Source: Deltaproteobacteria bacterium (GTDB lineage: Bacteria > Desulfobacterota > Binatia > UBA1149 > SPBQ01). Taken from it: a DNA stretch of 64,000 nucleotides. Below, one piece after another: positions 33,689 through 41,201 of the stretch. Each line of letters begins with the position of its first letter. Position 1 is the stretch's first letter. Made by a program: the position numbers and the translations under genes. Below the pieces are notes generated by a model. That model did no database searches. It saw only the letters and a list, made by a program, of their open reading frames with translations, and was not told where the DNA came from. The stretch lies in contig JAJCZM010000039.1 of assembly GCA_029262375.1 (NCBI GenBank), forward strand, positions 62,001 through 126,000. Direction: 5' to 3'.

Positions 33689-35052
33689 CGCCACAGCCAA
33701 CGCACGCCGCGCCGGACCAGCTCCGCCGAGCCCAATTCGTCGACGTACGCCTCGAGCAGCGCCACCATGGTCTTCGGTTGCGAAACCATGCCTATGCGAA
33801 CGACCGGCTGCGTATCAGCGTCTCCTGCGCGAACGGGTGCGGTAGCCCACCGAATGAGCGCTTCGGCCGTCTCGGCGAAGTCGCGCTGCCTGCGAACGTA
33901 CTCGACTCCTGCCGCCGAAAGACGGCACAAGGCTTCCGGATCGCTCTGAAGTCGCACCAAAGTGGTCGCGAGCTCGACCTGGTCCCCGATGGGCACGACT
34001 TCGACCACTCGCGCCGCTTCAAGCTCGGCTCCCTGCTCGCTCTGTGCAGTGGTAACGACGGGCACGCCCGCCGCCAGCCATTCGATGACGCGATTCTCGC
34101 TCCCAAAACGTCGTTCGTAACACGAGCGCTCAACACACACCGCAACATCAGCCAGCTGGTAGTACAAGGGGAGCTGAGACGCATGCACCCAGCCTACGAG
34201 ATGGAATCGCTGCGCGTGGCGGGAGTCGGTGACCAGCTGCTGCAGTCGCTCAAACGTGCGATCGTCATGGCCGTTGACCGCGCCGCCGGTGGCCACGAAA
34301 TGCAACGCCGCGCACCCGTCCATCGCCTCGGCCAACCCGGCGTAGAGTGTGTCGACGTCGCACCACGTGTTGAAGCTTCCGCTCCATAGCACGATGAACG
34401 CACCTTCAAGTCCGAGCCCCTCGCGCAGCCGCGCGACATCGACGTCGGCAACGGATTCGCCGACGCGCGCTGAGCACGGAACGACTTCGACAAGGCACTG
34501 TGAAGCGGTGTGCTTGGATAGGCGCCCGGCGAGTCCGAGCTGTCCGACCAAAGAATCTGCTTGTCGGCGCGAGACGACGGAAAATCGATCGGCACGCGCC
34601 AACACACGCAGAAGTAGCCCGGCGAATCGCGCAAGTGACGCATCGTTGTCGTACACAACCGCCTTCGCCTGTGCTTCGGCCATGATGTCGCCGAATACGT
34701 CGGCCCAAAGCGGAGCATCGCCGGCGAGGTCACATGCGATCGATGCTCCCATCACGCTGACTCCAACGAAGCCATCGGGCTCGAACTGCGCAATCGTTCG
34801 CGCAACTCTCGCCCCTACGACATCTGCTTCGGTGGTTTCAACGAACTCGACCTCCCTCCCGCCAATGCTAACGCTGGCGGGCAAGCGACTGCATCCGAAC
34901 TCATCGTCAGAGACGACGACGACGACGAGTACATCGATTTCCGCCTCGAGAAGCGCAGTGATGAAGTGAGTGCTACGAAGCCCCGGACCGTGATGCGTAC
35001 AGGCGTCGACAAGAGAGGGAAGACCGGTAGAGACGACGCAGATGCGACTCAT
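33661..35052 (-). CDS. Glycosyltransferase family 4-like protein
   Basis: The 463-residue protein has a GT-B look: an N-terminal strand MSRICVVSTGLPSLVDACTH and a central hinge. FIVLWSGSFNTWCDVDTLYAGL and FHLVGWVHASQLPLYYQLAD form the donor domain, followed by SCYERRFGSENRVIEWLAAGVPVVTT with the E(x7)E-like pair. These are GT4 signatures. The C-terminal about 60 residues are extra, Arg-rich and end in RRFRRRPFD; the stop lies within a 20-base tandem repeat. Its ATG overlaps the preceding GT2 stop by four bases. The substrate is unknown. Confidence 0.82.
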   Translation of the reverse strand: MSRICVVSTGLPSLVDACTHHGPGLRSTHFITALLEAEIDVLVVVVVSDDEFGCSRLPASVSIGGREVEFVETTEADVVGARVARTIAQFEPDGFVGVSVMGASIACDLAGDAPLWADVFGDIMAEAQAKAVVYDNDASLARFAGLLLRVLARADRFSVVSRRQADSLVGQLGLAGRLSKHTASQCLVEVVPCSARVGESVADVDVARLREGLGLEGAFIVLWSGSFNTWCDVDTLYAGLAEAMDGCAALHFVATGGAVNGHDDRTFERLQQLVTDSRHAQRFHLVGWVHASQLPLYYQLADVAVCVERSCYERRFGSENRVIEWLAAGVPVVTTAQSEQGAELEAARVVEVVPIGDQVELATTLVRLQSDPEALCRLSAAGVEYVRRQRDFAETAEALIRWATAPVRAGDADTQPVVRIGMVSQPKTMVALLEAYVDELGSAELVRRGVRWLWRRFRRRPFD

Positions 35053-35945
35053 TTGCCACGCCGCCAGCCACGGATGAGATCTCCTGCGAGTCCCGAGTAC
35101 GCGCGCGCCAGTGGACCGACCTGCCTGCGCCCCGGCCCTTTCAGCAGCCAGCGAAGCTCGAACGCGACCGCACTCCGGCGAGCGTCACCACGCAGCAGAT
35201 GACGAGCGACAAATCGCATCCGGTTGCGGTGATACGCTGTCAGCTGTGCATTGGAACCACGCCCGAGCGTACTGCTCTCGTCGTGACTCGCTTCACTCTC
35301 AGGCACGTAGACGACCCTCAACCCCGCAGCTCGCGCTCGTACACAGAAATCCGCCTCTTCGAAGTAAGCGGGAAAGAACGAGTCATCGAGCGGGCCGAGC
35401 CGGTCCCAAGCCTGAGCACGGAACGCACACAGCGCGCCGGTTACGTAGTCAACGTCGGCTCGTTGACGAAACGCGTCGTCGTCGGTGCAGCCTCGCCCTA
35501 TGTGATCGGTCAGACCGTTGGCATGTATGACACCGCCGGCATGCTGCAGCGTCACCCCGTCGGGCTCGTAGATCCGAGCGCCCACGATCGCCGCACTCGG
35601 CTCGGCGACCAAAGTCGTCACGAGCGGACCCAGCCACCCGGGCCTGACGAAGCAGTCCTGATTGATGAGCGCGTAGATATCGGCACGTCTATCGCGCTCG
35701 AAGATCCAGCGCATTCCGAAGTTCACGCCGCCGGCGAAGCCGAGATTGCGGGGCGCGTGAATGACATCGATGAACTGCGAGAGCCCGGCAATGTCGGTGA
35801 AGGACGTTGGGTCTGAACTTCCGTTCTCAACCACGAGGATATCAAGCGGACGATATCTCGTCGCCGCCAACGCGCGGACGCACTCAACGAGTTCACGCCC
35901 ACCCTCATACGCGACCACCACGGCCTGCACTCGAAGCCGGCTCAC
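35049..35945 (-). CDS. Glycosyltransferase family 2
   Basis: This inverting glycosyltransferase is of the rhamnosyltransferase-like GT2 group. With the GTG at 35945 it has 298 residues, starting at the first strand VQAVVVAYEGGRELVECVRAL. DILVVENGSSDPT and the donor-site NQDCFVRPGWLG are present, and the acceptor-side DDSFFPAYFEEADFCVRARAAG carries the candidate base. A GGAGG lies 10 bases before the GTG, which is in a GTGA overlap with the ABC ATPase; a longer frame from 36122 runs through the ATPase gene and is rejected. The C-terminus includes a helical tail with RHLLRGDARRSAVAFELRWL. Confidence 0.85.
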   Translation of the reverse strand: MSRLRVQAVVVAYEGGRELVECVRALAATRYRPLDILVVENGSSDPTSFTDIAGLSQFIDVIHAPRNLGFAGGVNFGMRWIFERDRRADIYALINQDCFVRPGWLGPLVTTLVAEPSAAIVGARIYEPDGVTLQHAGGVIHANGLTDHIGRGCTDDDAFRQRADVDYVTGALCAFRAQAWDRLGPLDDSFFPAYFEEADFCVRARAAGLRVVYVPESEASHDESSTLGRGSNAQLTAYHRNRMRFVARHLLRGDARRSAVAFELRWLLKGPGRRQVGPLARAYSGLAGDLIRGWRRGK

Positions 35946-36694
35946 GCGAGCGATTCCTCCCGATAGGCGCAAGTCACGGAACGCGCGTCGGCAAACGCGA
36001 CCTGACGGCCCCTTTCCAGACGCAACGCCCGATCGGCCCAGCGATCGACCAGCGGCAGATCGTGCGTGACGAGCACGACGGCTGTTCCCTCGCTTCGCAG
36101 CTTTGAGATCCTCTCGAAGCAACGTGCACGAAACGCTTCGTCGCCAACGGCAATGACTTCGTCGATCAGCAACACGTCCGGCCGTACGGTCGTAGCAATT
36201 GCGAACCCGAGCCTGGCGATCATTCCTGAAGAATAGCTCTTCACCGCGATGTCGCGTGCGCCGTCCAAGCCCGAGAACTCGAAAACCTCTTCACGACGCT
36301 GCTTCACCTCGCTACGCGTCATACCGAGGATCGAACCGTAGAGCGAGAGATTTTCCTCGCCGGTGAGTTCGGGATCGAAGCCGGCGCCCAGATCGATGAG
36401 CGGGGCAATCCTCCCGCTAATCCGCACGCTCCCAGTGCGAGGTGGAACGATACCGGCAAGCACGCGCAGCAGAGTGGTTTTGCCGGCACCATTCGGGCCC
36501 ACCACGCCGAGCAACTCTCCGGCGTTCACCTCAAAATCGATACCATCGAGCACGTCGAATAGAACAGCGCGCTCCCGGCGACGTGTCGCCGTCTGAACGA
36601 ACCATTCGCGCAGCGAGCGAGAAGGACGCCGTTCATGACGCAGTTGCGCGCTCATGTCACCGACCGCGATCATTGGTGTCGAGGAATCCGCCAT
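35942..36694 (-). CDS. Polysaccharide export ABC transporter ATPase (Wzt-like, short form)
   Basis: This 250-residue nucleotide-binding subunit of an ABC-2 polysaccharide/teichoic-acid exporter has Walker A GPNGAGKT (66-73), a variant signature YSSGMIARLGFAIA, Walker B VLLIDEVIAVGDEAF and the H-loop VTHDLPL. About 60 residues at the N-terminus including LREWFVQTATRRRERAVLFD are typical of the Wzt/TagH/KpsT subgroup. The protein ends right after the NBD, so it lacks the C-terminal carbohydrate-binding domain that full Wzt uses for chain-length control. Its ATG at 36694 is in a TAATG junction with the permease. Longer frames upstream are read-through of the permease gene. Confidence 0.92.
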   Translation of the reverse strand: MADSSTPMIAVGDMSAQLRHERRPSRSLREWFVQTATRRRERAVLFDVLDGIDFEVNAGELLGVVGPNGAGKTTLLRVLAGIVPPRTGSVRISGRIAPLIDLGAGFDPELTGEENLSLYGSILGMTRSEVKQRREEVFEFSGLDGARDIAVKSYSSGMIARLGFAIATTVRPDVLLIDEVIAVGDEAFRARCFERISKLRSEGTAVVLVTHDLPLVDRWADRALRLERGRQVAFADARSVTCAYREESLA

Positions 36695-37509
36695 TACAGG
36701 TACAGGTAAAAACGCTTCTCCAGGCGCGAGAAGACAGACCAACCGAATGCCAGCGAAGCCAGTGCCGCAACTGTCGCGGCCGTAACCGCCGTCGTCGAGG
36801 GGGCTGCCCCCTCGTAAAGAGCCGCGCGAAGAACAGCGACCAGCCAGTGCAACGGATTGAGCCAGACGAGAGCGGCGTACTGCTTCGGTATCACCTCGGC
36901 CGGATAGACGATCGGAGTCGCGTAAAACCAGATCAATAGACCGGCGTCGAAGAAATAGCGGACGTCCTGGAAAAACAGATTCGCGGCCGCCAGGCCGAGA
37001 GAAAGACCGGCCGTGAACGTTGCGAGCAGCACGAGCCCAACAAAGAGCCAGCCAAAATGAACGACAGGTGGTGCACCGATCAACCACGCGATCAGAGGGA
37101 GCAATGCGATCGATAGCAACAGGTTCACGAAGTTCGCCGCAACGGCTGCCAGAGGGAACACCGCCGCGGGTACGTAGACCTTCCGCATCACCGACGCACC
37201 GCCGATCAGCGCGTCCATCGCTTGCACACAGCTGAGCGAAAAGAACCCCCACGCAAGAAAGCCCACGATCGCGTAGAGCGGATAGAAACGAAGCTCCGTG
37301 AACACGCGCGAAAAGACCGCCGTCAGCACGATCATGGCGGTCAGCGGATAGAGCAGACTCCAAGCGACTCCGAGGACCGAGCGGCGGTAGCGCACCTTGA
37401 TCGCGCGCGCGGCTAGGACGGATAGGCAATCGCGATACGCAAGCACCCGCGCGAGCGGCTGCAGGCGACTTACGCCGCCTTGGTAACCAGACGCGGCGCG
37501 AGCGCCCAT
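36694..37509 (-). CDS. Polysaccharide export ABC transporter permease (Wzm-like, ABC-2 type)
   Basis: The 271-residue ABC-2 permease moves a lipid-linked glycan across the inner membrane, powered by the adjacent ATPase. It contains the family entry KVRYRRSVLGVAWSLLYPL followed by a helix, and about six membrane segments with the late loop FYATPIVYPAEVIPKQYAAL and NPLHWLVAVLRAAL. The start is uncertain: the ATG at 37509 overlaps the previous GT2 by 40 bases, while a GTG at 37446 would start just before YRDCLSVLAARAIKVRYRR. The stop shares a base with the ATPase ATG, so expression is coupled. Confidence 0.9.
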   Translation of the reverse strand: MGARAASGYQGGVSRLQPLARVLAYRDCLSVLAARAIKVRYRRSVLGVAWSLLYPLTAMIVLTAVFSRVFTELRFYPLYAIVGFLAWGFFSLSCVQAMDALIGGASVMRKVYVPAAVFPLAAVAANFVNLLLSIALLPLIAWLIGAPPVVHFGWLFVGLVLLATFTAGLSLGLAAANLFFQDVRYFFDAGLLIWFYATPIVYPAEVIPKQYAALVWLNPLHWLVAVLRAALYEGAAPSTTAVTAATVAALASLAFGWSVFSRLEKRFYLYL

Positions 37510-38531
37510 AGAGATCTCAGCACTTGGAAATAGTTGCGCGCGGTACTTCTGCGAGCGAGGAGCGTCGCGGCGAGAATTTTCACCGCAAGCGCGATCGAGA
37601 TACTCAGACGATACGGCGCGACCGCACCGCGCCCGAGACGTCTACGAACAAAGCGTAACTGACCGGCGTACAGCGCGCGCGTGGGCCAGTCGTCTACGCG
37701 CTTCGCGAGTTTCGTGCTGGCGCCGCCGACATCGGGCACCGTGACGTTCTCAGCGACCGCGCTACGATACCCTCTGCGAGCGAGCCGCCAACAGAGATCT
37801 TCATCTTCCTCGTAGAAGAAAAACCCTTCGTCGAAACCTCCGACCGCAGCAAAAGCATCCCGGCGTACGAGCATCGTCGACGCCCGCACCCACGGAACCA
37901 CGCGCGGTGCGTGTGCGGCGGCCTCGTCGGCTTGCTCGGTGTGCTCACCTTGCTCGGCGTGCTCAGTCTGCGCGGTCAATTCACGCCGGCGCCGAAGGCC
38001 GAGCAGGCCAAGCGCGTGATTGAAGGGCGTGAGAAATCGCAGCCCCGGATAGTGGCGCGTACGGTCTTCACATTCAGCACACGCGGCGACTGCCGCCAGG
38101 CGCGAGTCGGAGGCGAGCGCCGTCAATAACTTCGACCCCGAACGAGGAGACAATCGAACGTCGGAGTTCAGGAAGAGAATGGATCTGCCACGAGCAATGC
38201 TCGCCCCTCGATTGGCCGCAGCAGCGAATCCACGATTCTCACCGAGGTGTACGAGCTGCAGTCCGGGACCAGGCCAAACGGTGGGAGCCGCGGTTCCCGT
38301 GGAACCGTTGTCGACCACGATGACTTCATTTTCGATGCCGCGCAGTCCATCGCGTAGAGAGAGAACGCAGGATCGCAGCAGGTCGGGCGTGTTCCAGTGG
38401 ACGATAACGACGCTGAGGTCAGGCTGCGGACCTGCGGGCCCGCGCCGAATCCTCGCCCGGCGATGCTGCTCGCGCGCGTGCGGCGTAGCCGTCGTATCCG
38501 TTGTATCCGGCGTATCCGTCGTGTTCGTCAT
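37470..38531 (-). CDS. Glycosyltransferase family 2
   Basis: This GT2 protein has a core starting at DLSVVIVHWNTPDLLRSCVL. EVIVVDNGST, the donor motif FLNSDVRL and the DEGFFFYEEDEDLCWRLAR acceptor/base region mark it as rhamnosyltransferase-like. The C-terminus has a hydrophobic helix near residues 315-340. With the ATG at 38531 it has 353 residues; 38561 is an alternative. Both starts lie inside the previous GT2 gene (overlap of 113 or 143 bases), where a 9-base tandem repeat codes for a TDT-like repeat here. A second, 18-base repeat encodes an EQxEH-like insertion near residue 200. The gene ends inside the Wzm-like permease start region. Confidence 0.8.
   Translation of the reverse strand: MTNTTDTPDTTDTTATPHAREQHRRARIRRGPAGPQPDLSVVIVHWNTPDLLRSCVLSLRDGLRGIENEVIVVDNGSTGTAAPTVWPGPGLQLVHLGENRGFAAAANRGASIARGRSILFLNSDVRLSPRSGSKLLTALASDSRLAAVAACAECEDRTRHYPGLRFLTPFNHALGLLGLRRRRELTAQTEHAEQGEHTEQADEAAAHAPRVVPWVRASTMLVRRDAFAAVGGFDEGFFFYEEDEDLCWRLARRGYRSAVAENVTVPDVGGASTKLAKRVDDWPTRALYAGQLRFVRRRLGRGAVAPYRLSISIALAVKILAATLLARRSTARNYFQVLRSLWALAPRLVTKAA
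37932..37967. repeat. Two copies of an 18-base direct repeat within a GT2 gene
   Basis: TTGCTCGGTGTGCTCACC (37932-37949) and TTGCTCGGCGTGCTCAGT (37950-37967) differ at three positions. On the coding strand this gives a Gln/Glu/His-rich hexapeptide repeat in a variable loop of the GT2 protein. The length is a multiple of three, so copy number changes would keep the frame. Confidence 0.75.
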
Positions 38532-39516
38532 GCCCGTCAGAGAGTGCACGGCGTTCTGCACTTGTCCCGTTTCGCCACGCCTCCCGGGAGAACCCGAACG
38601 TCCACGCGGCTAAGCCTCCAAGGTACAGGGGCAAATGCAGAATGAAAACAGGTACGGAAATGGACCGGTAACGCGACAACCAAAGCAGCCCGCGCAAGGA
38701 CCGCGCGAAGAACAACGCTGGAGCGAGCCAGGGCCTGCGTACGAACACGGTTCCGGGCATCGGCACCCGCCGTCGCGCGCACGCCGAAGTACGGCCCAGA
38801 CGCATCTGGTGGCGCAGAAGTTCGAGTGCGGACGCTGGATGGTCGTGTCGGACCACCACATCCGTGCTACGCACGACCCTAAAGCCCCCCAGGCTGAGCG
38901 CTCGACAGTAAACGAGATCCTCGCCGGGCCACATGTCGGGGAACCCGCCGACACTCTCGAAGGCGGCACGCGAGCACAGCATGGTCGCAGAGGGAGTCAT
39001 CCACTCGGTCGGCGACCTAGCACCCGGCTCGCAGTCCTTGAACTCCAAGAGATGCCGCACAGTGCTGACGGCGTCATCTCGACTCGGAAGAATCGATGCA
39101 CCGACGCAGTCGGCGTCGCCCGCGCGAACGCGGGTCAATAGGTGGTGAACACCTCCGACCGGCAGAGTACAGTCGGCATCGACGAACAGGAGATGCGAGG
39201 TCAGCCCACCGTAGCGCGCGCCCAGGTTGCGGGCGGCCCCCGCCGTGACGCGTGCGCGCGAAACAATGATCGAGACGTTTTCGTACTGCTCGGCGATTCG
39301 CAACTGCTCGACGTCGTAGACCGGTGAACAAACGACGATCACTCGATCGACACACTCCGCGTTGTCGCGCAGCAACGAATCCAGCGTACGAGCCAGAGTG
39401 CGCGACGAGGCGTACGCCGGCACGATCGCGAGTACCGAGAGGCCGGAGCCTACTCCTCCTGCGTCACGCGAAGGACTTCGGCAACCGTCGAGTTGCCTTC
39501 TCTCACCTTGCGCCAT
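38419..39516 (-). CDS. Glycosyltransferase family 2
   Basis: The first gene of the exporter/glycosyltransferase run. This 365-residue GT2 protein has core VLAIVPAYASSRTLARTLDSL, donor strand HLLFVDADCTL with the DxD-like pair, and GGFPDMWPGEDLVYCRALSLGG as the acceptor/base region. Two C-terminal hydrophobic segments (near 265-300) look membrane-associated. The C-terminus contains a six-unit tripeptide repeat ending in GYDGY, encoded by the 9-base repeats at 38485-38538. The only usable start is the ATG at 39516, which overlaps the end of gspE by 67 bases; GTG and ATG are otherwise absent before the catalytic core. Confidence 0.8.
   Translation of the reverse strand: MAQGERRQLDGCRSPSRDAGGVGSGLSVLAIVPAYASSRTLARTLDSLLRDNAECVDRVIVVCSPVYDVEQLRIAEQYENVSIIVSRARVTAGAARNLGARYGGLTSHLLFVDADCTLPVGGVHHLLTRVRAGDADCVGASILPSRDDAVSTVRHLLEFKDCEPGARSPTEWMTPSATMLCSRAAFESVGGFPDMWPGEDLVYCRALSLGGFRVVRSTDVVVRHDHPASALELLRHQMRLGRTSACARRRVPMPGTVFVRRPWLAPALFFARSLRGLLWLSRYRSISVPVFILHLPLYLGGLAAWTFGFSREAWRNGTSAERRALSDGHDEHDGYAGYNGYDGYAARARAASPGEDSARARRSAA
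38485..38538. repeat. Six tandem 9-base repeats read in two frames
   Basis: Copies are GTAGCCGTC, GTATCCGTT, GTATCCGGC, GTATCCGTC, GTGTTCGTC and ATGCCCGTC on the plus strand. On the minus strand one frame encodes a DGY-like repeat (end of the upstream GT2) and the next frame a TDT-like repeat (start of the downstream GT2). The ATG of the downstream gene (38531) lies inside the first minus-strand copy. Confidence 0.85.
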
Positions 39517-41198
39517 CCGTCGTCCCTAAGCGTGCGCATCCCCTGCTCGACGGCCATGGCCTTGAGCTGATCGGCGGACGCGCGTGTGAGAATCTTCTTG
39601 CGTAGTTCCTCTTCGATTTCTAGAAGTTCGTAGATACCACGTCGCCCGCGGTAACCTGTCGATGCGCACTCGACGCAACCGACCGCCTCAAAGACCGTCG
39701 GAACCGGCGCGCCCGGATCGGACACGTGATCTCCCATGACCTCGGGGCCGGCAGGGACAGACCGCTTACAGTGCACACAAAGGTTCCGAACGAGCCGCTG
39801 TGCGAGCACGCCCAACAGCGATGAAGCGAGAAGATAGTCCTCGACGCCCATATCAAGCAGCCGGGAAATAGCGCCGGGCGCGTCGTTGGTATGCAGCGTC
39901 GCGAGTACGAGGTGACCGGTAAGCGCCGCTTGAATCGCGATCTCAGCGGTCTCTGCGTCTCGAATCTCACCGACCATGATGACGTCGGGATCCTGACGTA
40001 CGATCGAACGCAGCCCACTCGCGAACGTCAGACCGATTTGCGCCCGGACGTGGATCTGATTGACGCCGCGTAGCTGATACTCGACCGGATCTTCGATCGT
40101 GATGATCTTCTTGTCAGGCGAATTGATCTTATCGAGGGCACCGTAGAGCGTTGTCGTCTTGCCGGAGCCGGTCGGCCCGGTGACCAGTAACAATCCATGC
40201 GGCTGAGAGACCAAGTGGATGAACGCATCGAGCGTGTCCTCGGGCATTCCCATCGTGGTCAAGTCGACCGAGATACTCGATCGGTCAAGAATACGCATGA
40301 CGACGCTCTCGCCGTACAGCGTCGGCAAGCTCGACACACGAAGATCGATCTCGCGACCGACCAAACGGATCTTGATACGCCCGTCCTGCGGCAGTCGACG
40401 CTCGGCTATATTGAGCTTCGCCATCAACTTGATACGCGAGATGACGGCGGCCGTCATCGCGCGCGGCGGCGCATCCATGTCGTGAAGTACACCGTCGATG
40501 CGATAGCGAATCCGAAGCTCATTCTCGTACGGCTCTACATGAATATCCGAAGCGCGCTGCTCAACAGCGCGAGACAGCATCTGATTCACCAGACGGATGA
40601 CGGGCGCTTCGCTCGCCATGTCGCGAAGATGCTCGACGTCGGCTTCATCGTCGTTTAGGAACTCGATGCCGCTGTCGTCGCCCGCCTCGCCGGGTTCGGC
40701 ACCTCCGAAAATCCCCTCGAAGCGCTCGGCTAGCTCACGCGGCCGCACCAGCACCGGAGTAACGCGTAGTCCGGTCACGAGTTCTACGTTCTCAATGATC
40801 GTTGCGTCGCCGGGATCAGCCATTGCCAAAACGACGATACCGTTCTCGTTCTTGATCGGGAGTATGCGCGCCGCGCGCATGTAGTCGACACCGAGGCGAT
40901 CGATATTGGGAGGCGAATCGGGAATGTCATCCGCAGCGAGCAGCTCAACGCCGTGAAACTCGGCGAGCACCGGTAGAAGGTCGTCTTCCGACATGAAGCC
41001 GAGATCGACAAGCATGCGGTCCATGCGCTCGCCCTTCTCCATCGAGAAGCGACGAATCTTACGCAGATCCTCGACCGAAACTTTGCCGGAGGCGAGTACC
41101 GCCTGTTCGAAGCGGTTCACCTCACGCGGCGCATCCCCCTGACGGGGTTGTGCTGCGTCGAAAGCTTCTCGTACGTCGTCTGTTCCGGTCGTCGTCAC
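39450..41198 (-). CDS. gspE: Type II secretion ATPase GspE
   Basis: GspE drives pseudopilus assembly from the cytoplasm. In 582 residues an N1E-type domain (about 25-165) precedes the secretion ATPase core with Walker A GPTGSGKTTT (341-350), Asp and His boxes, Walker B and the zinc-binding CVHC/CVEC pair near residues 485-520. The GTG start at 41198 lies 3 bases after the cobW-like gene. It is the only gspE in the window and should serve the operon at 17.8-27.3 kb, but it could also belong to a type IV pilus-like system; the sequence is PilB/GspE-like in general. The end overlaps a GT2 start by 67 bases. Confidence 0.9.
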   Translation of the reverse strand: MTTTGTDDVREAFDAAQPRQGDAPREVNRFEQAVLASGKVSVEDLRKIRRFSMEKGERMDRMLVDLGFMSEDDLLPVLAEFHGVELLAADDIPDSPPNIDRLGVDYMRAARILPIKNENGIVVLAMADPGDATIIENVELVTGLRVTPVLVRPRELAERFEGIFGGAEPGEAGDDSGIEFLNDDEADVEHLRDMASEAPVIRLVNQMLSRAVEQRASDIHVEPYENELRIRYRIDGVLHDMDAPPRAMTAAVISRIKLMAKLNIAERRLPQDGRIKIRLVGREIDLRVSSLPTLYGESVVMRILDRSSISVDLTTMGMPEDTLDAFIHLVSQPHGLLLVTGPTGSGKTTTLYGALDKINSPDKKIITIEDPVEYQLRGVNQIHVRAQIGLTFASGLRSIVRQDPDVIMVGEIRDAETAEIAIQAALTGHLVLATLHTNDAPGAISRLLDMGVEDYLLASSLLGVLAQRLVRNLCVHCKRSVPAGPEVMGDHVSDPGAPVPTVFEAVGCVECASTGYRGRRGIYELLEIEEELRKKILTRASADQLKAMAVEQGMRTLRDDGWRKVREGNSTVAEVLRVTQEE

Positions 41199-41201
41199 GT
41201 C

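Noticed and set aside
36695-37429. In-frame upstream extension of the Wzt-like ATPase to nearly 500 codons
   Set aside because: The extra 245 codons lie over the Wzm permease gene in another frame. The family N-terminus begins at the ATG at 36694, in a TAATG junction.
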